From positions 1 through 64,000 of the forward strand of contig NZ_AWNH01000043.1 in the NCBI RefSeq assembly GCF_000482245.1: a DNA stretch of 64,000 nt, in the 5' to 3' direction. A program made the translations under genes and the position numbers. Below the pieces are notes generated by a model that ran no database searches, had not been told where the DNA came from, and saw nothing but the letters and a program-made list of their open reading frames with translations. This document shows, piece after piece, positions 45,147-52,911 of the stretch (within the stretch, counting starts at the first letter, position 1; each line of letters begins with the position of its first letter). The stretch is from Leptolyngbya sp. Heron Island J (GTDB lineage: Bacteria; Cyanobacteriota; Cyanobacteriia; Phormidesmidales; Phormidesmidaceae).

Positions 45147-45284
45147 TTAAAAGAATGCGCACCAGCCTGAAAATGCAAACTCAGCCTGAACCTTAGCGAC
45201 CAGCGCTGCGAACACAATAATATTCAAGACGATTAGCATTAAGAGTGCATGAACTTGCTCTTCTCCGATGCCGTTCAGATTCAT
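45147..45284 (-). CDS. 45-residue single-span membrane peptide, oxidase-linked
   Basis: From ATG 45284, with GGGAG eight bases upstream, the gene encodes 45 residues: a short polar start (NLNGIGEEQVHALLM), one hydrophobic span (about 14-32, LMLIVLNIIVFAALVAKV) and the tail EFAFSGWCAFF with one Cys. It lies 32 bp before the first DUF2231 gene on the same strand and so heads the second oxidase operon. It could be an accessory subunit of the oxidase, like small subunit IV peptides in other oxidases. No family is recognised. An upstream frame to 45332 has no support. Confidence 0.55.
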   Translation of the reverse strand: MNLNGIGEEQVHALLMLIVLNIIVFAALVAKVQAEFAFSGWCAFF

Positions 45285-45686
45285 CACGATTCTCCCATTG
45301 AACATAATGGCCACCGGCATGCCGCGTCCCAAAGCCCTAAAACTTTAAGACTGCATCACCAATATCGACTGATGCCGAACCTGACACAGGACGATGTCAA
45401 ACAATAAACCGTCGGAGCATAAAAAGAGCAATGTTAATTTAAGCGCTTACCTAAACAATTGCCTCTGAAAGTGTAGCGATAAACATTTGTAATGTGGACA
45501 ATGATCACTAATTCTTAAGGCATATCTAGGGGTTCTAACATATCTCTACAGCAATCTAAGAATCATGAGAAATAAGCGACCTACTGGCCTTATTAACATC
45601 AGATAAAACATTCTGGGCTATAGCTCAATTCTCAGGATTCAAGATCTAAATACCTGAACTAACTTTCATGTGTTAAGCTTGAAATA
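45285..45686. other. promoter region between oxidase operon and smtA
   Basis: About 400 AT-rich bases between divergent units. No gene-like frame is seen. The upstream part must hold the promoter of the second oxidase operon; the right end leads into the metallothionein operator. Confidence 0.45.
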
Positions 45687-45700
45687 TGAATAATTGTTCA
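45687..45700 (+). promoter_or_regulatory. SmtB-type operator before smtA
   Basis: TGAATAATTGTTCA is a 6-2-6 near-perfect inverted repeat (TGAAYA-AT-TGTTCA), the shape of SmtB/ArsR-family zinc-sensor operators, 44 bp before the smtA start. No smtB gene is adjacent, so the repressor must be encoded elsewhere. Confidence 0.7.
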
Positions 45701-45744
45701 AGTGTTACAGTATTCAATAATGTCACCTAAGAGGAGTCTGGATA

Positions 45745-45912
45745 ATGGCGACTGTGACTCAGATGAAATGTGCTTGCGAACCTTGTCTATGTATTGTGGA
45801 TATCAGTAAGGCCATTCAAAAAGATGGTCAGTACTACTGTAGTGAAGGCTGTGCCAGCGGGCATGGGGATAACTCTAAGGGCTGCGGACACACTGGTTGT
45901 AACTGTCACTAG
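45745..45912 (+). CDS. smtA: bacterial metallothionein SmtA
   Basis: The 55-residue protein has nine Cys (9, 11, 14, 16, 32, 36, 47, 52, 54) and His 40, 49 and 55, in the order of SmtA from Synechococcus: KCACEPCLC, YYCSEGCASGH, then GCGHTGCNCH. SmtA binds four zinc ions in one cluster and buffers excess zinc or cadmium in the cytoplasm. GAGGAG lies eight to thirteen bases before ATG 45745. An SmtB-like palindrome upstream predicts zinc induction. Unlike the classic locus there is no divergent smtB. A strong hairpin follows at 45941-45980. Confidence 0.95.
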   Translation: MATVTQMKCACEPCLCIVDISKAIQKDGQYYCSEGCASGHGDNSKGCGHTGCNCH

Positions 45913-45940
45913 TAGTGGACAATCAGCGTGAATAGTCTCA

Positions 45941-45980
45941 GTTTTCACCTCTAGCGACTGGGCTCGCTAGAGGTGAAAAC
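45941..45980. terminator. 17-bp perfect hairpin after smtA
   Basis: GTTTTCACCTCTAGCGA (45941-45957) and its reverse complement (45964-45980) enclose the loop CTGGGC. It lies between smtA and the convergent phosphomutase gene and can stop transcription from both sides. Confidence 0.85.
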
Positions 45981-46039
45981 TCATTGGGTGCTGTTTTAAG
46001 GAATTTGTCAGTACCGCATGCTGTCCTTAGACCAACTCC

Positions 46040-47563
46040 TTAAGAAAAAGCAGATAGGTCCAGGTCATCAGCGTTGTTAAAAAATGTTCGCAGCCGCTCA
46101 AGGATTTTGGCAACGCCATGCTCAACATTGGATTCAACATTTAAGGGTAAGACGGGATCATGGAGAGACAGCCTGAGCAAGAACCATCCGTCTTCCGTAG
46201 GTGAGGAACAGGCCACACGAACGCCTTCATAGTTATTGGGTACCAGGGACCAGTCAGATTGTTCCGCTACAAAAGCTGTCAGGTTTTCGATCACCTTTTC
46301 ACCATAGGACTTAAACTCATTGGCCTGGATTGTCAGCCGAATTTCTCGACTTTCTTTGGGCTCTTTGAGTGTAGAGATTAAGTCGGTTAACGAACGCCCG
46401 GCTTGCTTTGCTCTGGCTAACTCGATCAACAACTTACTAATCAGGTAAGCCCCATCATCTAGGAAATAGTTTTCTCGCATCGCTCCATGGCCAGAGGTTT
46501 CAATGGCTAGCCAAGAATCTTCTCCAATTTGATTCAGGCGAACCGCTTCACTGATCACGTTCTTGTAGCCACGCTTAAAACGATGATGGTTGCCATGTAA
46601 TTCTTGCTCAATAAACCGAGTTAAGCCGTCAGACGTGATCGAGTCGGTGACAATGGTTGAGCCCGGGTGTTCCTGCAGCACAATGGCGGTAATAAGAGCA
46701 ATCAAACGGTTGCGATTAAGTTCTTGCCCCTGGTGATCGACGGCGGCGGCGCGATCGACATCGGTGTCAAAAATAATACCAAAATCAGCGTTATGGGCTA
46801 ATACAGCCTGGCAAATAGAGGCCATTGCAGCCCCATTTTCAGGGTTGGGAATATGATTCGGGAACATGCCATCAGGGTCTAAAAATTGACTACCAGTGGT
46901 ATCGGCTCCCAGGGGTTCTAGGACTTTACTAGCGTAGAAACCACCCGCACCATTCCCCGCATCAACGATAATTTTGAGCCCCTGCAGGGGCTGGTCAGGG
47001 TGGTCAGGGTGATTGACATCGATGCGAATTTTTTGGACAAGCTGGTCGGCATAGACTGAGATAAAGTCTCGGTCTGCAATGGCACCAGCGCTGGCGGCTG
47101 GGATAAAATTGTTTTGCTCAGCCAGGGTAAGGATTTCAGCAATATCCGATTTACCGAGCCCCCCTTGGGGAGTAAAAAACTTGAGACCATTACGGTTGAA
47201 CGGGAGGTGACTGGCGGTCATCATGATCGCACCGTCACAATCAAAGCCTGGGGTAACAGTACTCATAAACATGGCAGGGGTAGATGCCATACCAAAGTCA
47301 TACACCTGAGCCCCTAGATCAGCAATGCCGTGCAGGACACTTTTCATCAACTTGGGGCCAGATATGCGGCTATCGCGACCAACGGCGAGCTGTAGTTCTG
47401 TAGTCGGTTTGCTGAACTTTGTTGCTAACCAAGTAGTAAAAGCTTGACCTAGGCGCTGAGCAATTTCTGGGGTGAGATTGACGGGCTCATTAGGGACACC
47501 GTCGATTGCAACACCACGGATGTCCGAACCATTTTGAAGTTTTTTCCAGTTAAAATCTTGCAT
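46040..47563 (-). CDS. phosphoglucomutase / phosphomannomutase
   Basis: The 507-residue alpha-D-phosphohexomutase has the four family regions: the phosphoserine loop IMMTASHLPFNRNGLKF with S118, the Mg loop VIFDTDVDRAAAV, the sugar loop AIETSGHGAMREN, and a C-terminal phosphate-binding domain (about 420-500). It interconverts hexose 1- and 6-phosphates for glycogen and nucleotide-sugar supply. The frame extends to 47626 but the ATG at 47563 gives the usual start. Preference for glucose or mannose cannot be decided. It is a single-gene unit; an inverted repeat lies about 130 bp upstream. Confidence 0.9.
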   Translation of the reverse strand: MQDFNWKKLQNGSDIRGVAIDGVPNEPVNLTPEIAQRLGQAFTTWLATKFSKPTTELQLAVGRDSRISGPKLMKSVLHGIADLGAQVYDFGMASTPAMFMSTVTPGFDCDGAIMMTASHLPFNRNGLKFFTPQGGLGKSDIAEILTLAEQNNFIPAASAGAIADRDFISVYADQLVQKIRIDVNHPDHPDQPLQGLKIIVDAGNGAGGFYASKVLEPLGADTTGSQFLDPDGMFPNHIPNPENGAAMASICQAVLAHNADFGIIFDTDVDRAAAVDHQGQELNRNRLIALITAIVLQEHPGSTIVTDSITSDGLTRFIEQELHGNHHRFKRGYKNVISEAVRLNQIGEDSWLAIETSGHGAMRENYFLDDGAYLISKLLIELARAKQAGRSLTDLISTLKEPKESREIRLTIQANEFKSYGEKVIENLTAFVAEQSDWSLVPNNYEGVRVACSSPTEDGWFLLRLSLHDPVLPLNVESNVEHGVAKILERLRTFFNNADDLDLSAFS

Positions 47564-47689
47564 GGGAATGGGGGGATCAATCGGGTTTGCATTGAGAAAC
47601 TGTTGGCAGGGTTCTGTCCAGCCCAACTCACCGAGTAATATAGATGAACTTTTATACGTGTAGGTGGACTAGATCGGTTGAATTCTGAT

Positions 47690-47735
47690 TTGATTTATGG
47701 ATGTTAACCAAATTCGAAAAAAATCCATAAATCAA
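47690..47735. repeat. 13-bp inverted repeat before the phosphomutase gene
   Basis: TTGATTTATGGAT (47690-47702) and ATCCATAAATCAA (47723-47735) are perfect arms around 20 bp. It lies in the divergent gap between the phosphomutase gene and a gluconokinase relic. It may be a regulatory palindrome or the end of a lost element. Confidence 0.75.
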
Positions 47736-47788
47736 TAGCTCATTTTGCTGAAAATTTGTTAAGCAACGGGAAGCTATACCATGAGTGA

Positions 47789-48079
47789 CTGTCCACTCAG
47801 AAACAACTGACGGCGTTGGAACGAGTTCAGTTAGTGTGGCTCAACGTGCCCCCAGCAGAATTACAGCGGCGACTGCGAAGACGAACAAATCACTATATGA
47901 AACCTGAAATGCTGGCTAGTCAGCTAGCGGCCTTTGAACCCATTCGCCCAGACGAAAATGTTATTACTGTTGATGGTCGGTTGTTGCCCGCTAAAATTGT
48001 CGATGAATTACTCAGCCAGGCAACCTGGTTATTCCCAGATTTAGAAGCAGACTGGTGGCAAAGGGCAGGTGTGAGTTAG
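47789..48079 (+). pseudogene. C-terminal relic of a gluconokinase gene
   Basis: An open frame of 96 codons, with an in-frame stop just before it (47786-47788), encodes VQLVWLNVPPAELQRRLRRR then TNHYMKPEMLASQLAAFEPI and ENVITVDG. This matches the C-terminal half of GntK-type gluconokinases (FVYLKG-x-R-x-GHFMPPALLASQFATLE, ITVD). The N-terminal half with the P-loop is missing and replaced by unrelated sequence. It is probably a relic; a stand-alone protein from TTG 47816 is possible but would lack the nucleotide site. The break point lies close to the 13-bp inverted repeat. Confidence 0.72.
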
Positions 48080-48107
48080 TTTTGACTAGTCTGTAGTGTG
48101 ATATGCA

Positions 48108-48569
48108 ATGATTCGACCCACTGTACCCGATGATATGGCTGCGCTACTTGCCTTAGCCAGCAAGGCGATGAGCTTCTCACCGGATGAGTTAGAGGAGCTA
48201 ACAACAATCCTGACTGATTATTTTAGCGGTAAAACTGCCAATCATTTTTGGTGGACTGATGATGATGATGAACTGGTGGCAGCTGCTTACTGTGCACCTG
48301 AGCGGATGACTCAGGGTACCTGGAATCTGCTTTTTATTGCGGTTCAACCTGACTACCAGGGACAAGGGCGGGGAACAGCTTTGATAACTCATGTTGAACA
48401 GATGCTAGCCACCCAAGGTGCACATCTATTACTGGTGGAAACATTGGCCAGCTTTGAGCATGCACGTGCATTTTATCGTAAGTGCGGGTTTGATGAGGAA
48501 GCACGAATTCGTGATTTCTACGAAGTGGGTGCTGATAAGATTGTTTACCGCAAAGTATTAACGGCTTAA
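48108..48569 (+). CDS. GNAT family N-acetyltransferase
   Basis: The 153-residue GNAT protein starts with IRPTVPDDMAALLALA (typical RxAxxxD start) and has the acetyl-CoA loop VQPDYQGQGRGTALITHVEQ (about 85-104), followed by LLVETLASFEHARAFYRKCGFDEEARIRDFY. The last segment suits small-molecule GNATs, but the substrate is unknown. ATG 48108 follows the gluconokinase relic by 28 bp, so it probably uses that gene's old promoter or a local one. Confidence 0.85.
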   Translation: MIRPTVPDDMAALLALASKAMSFSPDELEELTTILTDYFSGKTANHFWWTDDDDELVAAAYCAPERMTQGTWNLLFIAVQPDYQGQGRGTALITHVEQMLATQGAHLLLVETLASFEHARAFYRKCGFDEEARIRDFYEVGADKIVYRKVLTA

Positions 48570-48625
48570 GCAAAATAGCGATCGCATCAAAAACAGTCTT
48601 TTTTCTTTCTAGCACAAAACAAAAT

Positions 48626-49489
48626 TCAACTGCTTCTGAACGCTTTAGGGCTCATGCCCGTTACCTGACGAAACTGTTTGCTTAAATGGCTGTGGCTATT
48701 GAAGCCGCACTCTAGGGCAATATCTACAATTAAGCGGTCTGTTTGTTTTAAGAACTGTTTGGCTCGTTCAACACGTTGTTGTACCAGATATTGATACGGA
48801 GAAACCCCCAGGGACTGTTTAAATAATCGGCCAAAGTGGAACTGACTCATGTCCAATAGTTGAGCCAGATCGGCAAGCTTAATAGTTTGGTCTAAATGGG
48901 CGTCAATGTAGTCTAAAACCTGCATTAGCTGACGCTGGGGCAGACCACCCTCATATACTGGTAGTTGGGGTTTAGTTGTTGCGTGCTGCCTGAGTAACTG
49001 TACGGCCAAAATGTTGGTGAGCGAATCGAGATAAAGCCTGTTGCCTGATGCTTCTTGCTGAAATTCAGCAAGAAGCATCAGGCCAATTGATTCAAGCTGT
49101 GGGTTATGGGTCTGAAATTGGGGGAGAAGGGTGATGCGATCGCAATCTTGATCAACAGTTTCCCTAGCAACACATTTCAAAAACTGATCGCTCAGCCGAA
49201 TCTGTAAACAATTCTCATCCCCCTCCCACCGAGCAAAAAACGGTGTATTTGCTGGAACCAGGGACAAGTCTCCTTTTTTATAAAGCCCTGTATGGGTTTT
49301 GCCATCCTGGGCCTGCAAATAGCAAATCGGTCGCGGCGCAAGCGACATAAACAGCGTATGCTCACCCGCAAAATGGCATTGCCCTTCCCCAGCAGGATTG
49401 AGCAAATGTGTAACTTGAACAGCGTCTAAAGCCGGAGGCTGGCTAGACAAAGAATTCAGTTGAGCCGGTTGTATAGCAGGTTTTTCCAC
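48626..49489 (-). CDS. AraC family transcriptional regulator
   Basis: The 287-residue regulator has an N-terminal sensor domain (about 25-175) and two AraC helix-turn-helix motifs: IKLADLAQLLDMSQFHFGRL and LIVDIALECGFNSHSHLSKQ, ending FRQVTGMSPKAFRSS. It is divergent from the NAD(P)-binding protein gene at 49715, with 225 bp between; that gene and the two after it are likely targets. The coding sequence contains a 41-nt perfect palindrome (49043-49083) at IGLMLLAEFQQEASGNRLYL; the protein still aligns in length with the family there. Confidence 0.92.
   Translation of the reverse strand: MEKPAIQPAQLNSLSSQPPALDAVQVTHLLNPAGEGQCHFAGEHTLFMSLAPRPICYLQAQDGKTHTGLYKKGDLSLVPANTPFFARWEGDENCLQIRLSDQFLKCVARETVDQDCDRITLLPQFQTHNPQLESIGLMLLAEFQQEASGNRLYLDSLTNILAVQLLRQHATTKPQLPVYEGGLPQRQLMQVLDYIDAHLDQTIKLADLAQLLDMSQFHFGRLFKQSLGVSPYQYLVQQRVERAKQFLKQTDRLIVDIALECGFNSHSHLSKQFRQVTGMSPKAFRSS
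49043..49083. repeat. 41-nt perfect palindrome inside the AraC gene
   Basis: GCCTGATGCTTCTTGCTGAA (49043-49062), one base A (49063) and the exact reverse complement (49064-49083). It lies within codons of a conserved helix of the sensor domain, without frameshift. By chance such a sequence is very unlikely. Confidence 0.9.
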
Positions 49490-49714
49490 AGCACTGGCCC
49501 AGTACGTCTACTTTTGATAATCCAATTATATGGAGTAATTGAATTTATCAGGTAAATTTGCCAAAATTCCCAAGATTTCGATAGTTTATAGCCATCTGGG
49601 ACTCGCACAAGCTAGAAAACTGCTAGCAAGATCGTAACAGTACCGCAAGAAGTAGAAAGCTGGAAATAAACTGGCTGCCTAAGGTGAGGATGTCATTGCT
49701 TAGGAGCAAACCCC

Positions 49715-50344
49715 ATGAAATTAGTCGTTTTTGGAGCCACAGGCGGTACTGGCCGTTACGTCGTTGAACAGGCACTAGAGCAAGGGCATAGGGTTACAGC
49801 TTTTACCCGCACCCCAGTTAAGCTTGATATGCAGCACCCTAATCTCAAGGTGGTCCAGGGAGATGTGATGGATCTGCCCGTTGTAGAGCAGGCGGTTCAA
49901 GGCCAAGAAGCAGTTGTGTGTATCCTCGGATCTGGTCAGCAGCTCAAAAGCAATATCCGTTCAGAAGGCACACAGCAGATCATCCGCGCCATGGAACATG
50001 CTGGTGTACAGCGGTTTATCTGTCAGAGCACCATGGGAGTCGGAGATAGCTGGGGCAGTCTAAACTTCTTTTGGAAGTACATTATGTTTGGGTTTATTTT
50101 GCGCCATGTATTTGCTGACCATAAACTACAGGAAAGTTATATACAGCAAAGCAATCTAGCCTGGACCATTGTCAGACCTGGAGCATTTGTTGACGGTGAT
50201 CGCACAGGACAGTATCGCCACGGTTTTCCAGGAGCCGATAAAACATCACAGCTCAAAATCACCCGTGCGGATGTAGCTGATTTTATCTTGCAGCAGCTAT
50301 CCACTGATGCGTATCTGCATCAGGCACCGAGTTTGTCGTATTAG
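49715..50344 (+). CDS. NAD(P)-binding protein, NmrA/atypical SDR type
   Basis: The 209-residue protein has the N-terminal Rossmann motif VVFGATGGTGRYVVEQALEQ (G-x-x-G-x-x-G) and VTAFTRTPVKL, then DVMDLPVVEQAVQGQEAVVCILG. Such atypical SDRs (NAD(P)H-binding, flavin-reductase/BLVRB-like) act as reductases or redox sensors. It starts 225 bp from the divergent AraC gene and is followed by a DUF1772 gene and an ester-cyclase gene on the same strand. AraC control of this set is inferred. Confidence 0.87.
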   Translation: MKLVVFGATGGTGRYVVEQALEQGHRVTAFTRTPVKLDMQHPNLKVVQGDVMDLPVVEQAVQGQEAVVCILGSGQQLKSNIRSEGTQQIIRAMEHAGVQRFICQSTMGVGDSWGSLNFFWKYIMFGFILRHVFADHKLQESYIQQSNLAWTIVRPGAFVDGDRTGQYRHGFPGADKTSQLKITRADVADFILQQLSTDAYLHQAPSLSY

Positions 50345-50433
50345 GTATTCCTAGGGCAGGCACACAACCTGCCCCCACAAGATTATTCATTTTGAATCGG
50401 GTTTGTGCTCACAACAATTCACTGGAGACAATT

Positions 50434-50922
50434 ATGATGATTGTTCAAAATTGGCGTTTGCCGTTAATTCTGTTTGCCGCCATCGGCAGTGCTCTGACAG
50501 CGGGTATCTTCTTTGCATTTTCCACCTTTGTTATGCAAGCCCTGGGGCAACAACCTAACCCATCGGGCATTGCCACCATGCAGGCGATCAACATTACCGT
50601 GATTAACCCGTGGTTTATGGTTGCTTTCTTTGGCCCAGCGGTGGCCTGTCTCATCTTGACAGTGATTGCACTGCGGCAGTGGGAACAGCCAGGTTCTGTC
50701 TATTGGCTGGTGGGTAGCTTACTGTATTTGGTTGGCACCATCGGTGTGACGGTGGCTGGCAATATTCCACTCAATGATGCTCTGGCAATTGTTGTCCCAG
50801 GGAGTACTGACGGTGCCACCTTATGGGTCAGGTATTTGACCGACTGGACCGTTTGGAACCATGTGCGGACAGTAGCAGCATTTTTGTCAGCAACACTGTT
50901 TACGCTTTCACTTTGTCTTTAA
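50434..50922 (+). CDS. DUF1772 membrane protein
   Basis: The 162-residue protein has four helices and the DUF1772 (anthrone-oxygenase-like) signature GIFFAFSTFVMQALGQQPNP with INPWFMVAFFGPAVACLIL and later IPLNDAL...VRYLTDWTVWNHVRT. Related fungal and bacterial proteins include anthrone oxygenases, but most members are untested. ATG 50434 follows GGAGA; an earlier frame from 50392 lacks such a signal. It is 13 bp before the ester-cyclase gene, so both form an operon. Confidence 0.85.
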   Translation: MMIVQNWRLPLILFAAIGSALTAGIFFAFSTFVMQALGQQPNPSGIATMQAINITVINPWFMVAFFGPAVACLILTVIALRQWEQPGSVYWLVGSLLYLVGTIGVTVAGNIPLNDALAIVVPGSTDGATLWVRYLTDWTVWNHVRTVAAFLSATLFTLSLCL

Positions 50923-50935
50923 CTAGGAGAGACTC

Positions 50936-51382
50936 ATGGCTAATCATTATCCAACAATCGTCCGTCGTTATATCGAAGAGGGGATTAACCAAGGTAATTT
51001 CCTGGTTTTCGATGAGCTAGTTCATCCAGACTATATTTTTGGTAGTCCCGGTGAAGAATTCTATGGTCTAGATGGACTGAAAGGGTTTATTGGCATGTTT
51101 CGCACGGCTTTTCCCGACTTAAAGATACAGATTGATGACCTGGCTACTGAGGAGAATAAAACTGTCACTTGTTTTACGTTAACGGGTACTCACAAGGGCG
51201 TTCTGATGGGCATTCCTGCAACGGGTAAACAGGTCAACGTGCATGGCATGATCCTCAGTCGGTTTAAGGCAGGAAAGATTATTGAGGAATGGGAAATTTT
51301 AGATCAGTTGGCGATGTTTCAGCAGCTAGGTGTGATTTCTCTACCCAAGGATAGCCCAGTCCCGCAATTGCACAATAACTAG
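50936..51382 (+). CDS. ester cyclase (SnoaL-like) family protein
   Basis: The 148-residue SnoaL-like protein has an alpha+beta cone fold, marked by NFLVFDELVHPDYIFGSPGE, then GLDGLKGFIGMFRTAFPDLK and FTLTGTHKGVLMGIPATGKQ. Family members include polyketide cyclases and many small unknown proteins. GGAGAG lies just before ATG 50936. With the adjacent DUF1772 protein it might handle a small aromatic or polyketide-like compound; the pairing is known in other bacteria but untested. Confidence 0.87.
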   Translation: MANHYPTIVRRYIEEGINQGNFLVFDELVHPDYIFGSPGEEFYGLDGLKGFIGMFRTAFPDLKIQIDDLATEENKTVTCFTLTGTHKGVLMGIPATGKQVNVHGMILSRFKAGKIIEEWEILDQLAMFQQLGVISLPKDSPVPQLHNN

Positions 51383-51528
51383 CCAACGATGACACTCTGA
51401 TGCCCAACGAGTACGTTTATTACTCCGTGATCGGGATGTGATACCCCATTCACACAATATGACGCTGATCTTTTTTGTACGTGCTAGGATCCCGACTGTG
51501 ATGCCGCTAAAAGGGAGGATGACTGACC

Positions 51529-52323
51529 ATGGCTACAAACATAGTCTTTCGGATACCACCTCAATGCTGTGTTGGGTTACTACTGATGGCTAGTCTCATG
51601 GCGGGCTGTCAGTCAACACCGTCTCCAACGCCACCTGATAGCACTTCTCCTAGCACCCCCGTTTCACCATCCACCGAAGGAGAGGATTTGGTTGACCAAG
51701 TATTACAGTCTAAGCAGTGTCGTGACTGTAATTTAGAAGGTGTCGACCTGGCTGGAGCTGACCTGACTGGAGCCGACCTGAGCAATGCCAATTTACAGAA
51801 AGCGAATCTGGCTGGGGCCAACCTGAGCAGCGCCAATCTCCAGGGAGCAGACCTCGTCTGGAGTAATCTCACCGGGGCTAACTTATCAGCTGCTAACTTA
51901 CAAGGGGCGACGTTAACATTGATGACTGCTCAAGCCACTCAGTTAGAGGGGGCTGATTTTACCGATGCAGACCTCAGCGATGCGGGGCTGATTGGCGTCC
52001 AATGGCCAGGAGCTCAACTAACCGGAGCGAATTTGCAACGGGCTAAATTTGCGGAGTTAAACACCGGTCCTAGTCTACCGATGGACCATTATGTTATCAG
52101 TGCTGACCTCAGTGGTGCCGATCTGCAAGGGGCTGATCTAAGAGAAGCAGATTTGAGGGGGGTAAACCTCACAAACGCCAATCTCCGCGCTGCTAATTTA
52201 GAAGACGCTGTTTTAACATTCACATTACCACTGGAGGATTGGGGGGTTCCTGATCGAACTTATAACGCTGATCTGACCAGTGCGGATTTGACAGATGCCA
52301 TTCTGCCAGATGACATTCCCTAA
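51529..52323 (+). CDS. pentapeptide-repeat lipoprotein
   Basis: The 264-residue protein has a lipoprotein signal with the lipobox LMAGC (C27), a Pro/Ser/Thr-rich linker (28-55), a short Cys-containing segment (QSKQCRDCNLEG) and then A(D/N)LxX pentapeptide repeats (about 65-150 and 180-260) that fold into a right-handed beta-helix. It would sit at the membrane facing the periplasm. Pentapeptide proteins are common in cyanobacteria and mostly of unknown function. The two Cys (C-x-x-C) before the first repeat could form a disulfide or bind metal. It appears as a single gene. Confidence 0.88.
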   Translation: MATNIVFRIPPQCCVGLLLMASLMAGCQSTPSPTPPDSTSPSTPVSPSTEGEDLVDQVLQSKQCRDCNLEGVDLAGADLTGADLSNANLQKANLAGANLSSANLQGADLVWSNLTGANLSAANLQGATLTLMTAQATQLEGADFTDADLSDAGLIGVQWPGAQLTGANLQRAKFAELNTGPSLPMDHYVISADLSGADLQGADLREADLRGVNLTNANLRAANLEDAVLTFTLPLEDWGVPDRTYNADLTSADLTDAILPDDIP

Positions 52324-52911
52324 TGCTGTTGGCTAGACGTAGGCTGTTATCGCTTTCACTCCTCCGCCTACGGTACCTCTCCTAAGCCTTTCAGGCAGGT
52401 TTTGTCAGCGTGGTTGCAAATGAGGAATAACCTGGTGGGGGCACATCGATGCGCGTTCTTACCCAATTTTTGCAGTCAACCTTTTGATGTGACGAATGAG
52501 ACTAGACAAAATTTAAGCGATTGCTGATTTATGGGATGAGCCGATCTGTAACCACTGCTATTTGACAGTCCTTGACAGTCAAAGCCATCCCGAGGATCAG
52601 CAATGCTAAATTTAAATACGCATACTCAAATGTAACAGCGTCATAAAAAAGCATCCCCTTCCGGATCGAACAGGATGTTTTGTGGTGAATATATTAGCTG
52701 AATCTCAGTTAACTCGCGGCAAGAGGCATCAATTTCCATGGATGTACGGACTACCCTGCAATGCCTATCGTCTTAAAATAATTAAATACTTAACCTAATA
52801 AAATAGAAGTAAATTCGTATTTATCCATGATAAAAGCAGGATTTCAAACGTTCCTAAAGTTAACTGAACGCTGAATAGCTCTCTAGCAGGCTGACTTATA
52901 TGAACTGACAC
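52324..52911. other. intergenic stretch before the kinase operon
   Basis: About 590 bp without a gene. TTGACAGTC occurs twice in tandem ten bases apart (52562-52570, 52572-52580), and the last 150 bp are AT-rich as expected for the promoter of the kinase genes. Nothing else stands out. Confidence 0.45.

Noticed and set aside
52562-52580. Tandem TTGACAGTC repeat in the kinase upstream region
   Set aside because: Only two 9-nt copies; could be chance or overlapping -35 boxes, without a matching -10.
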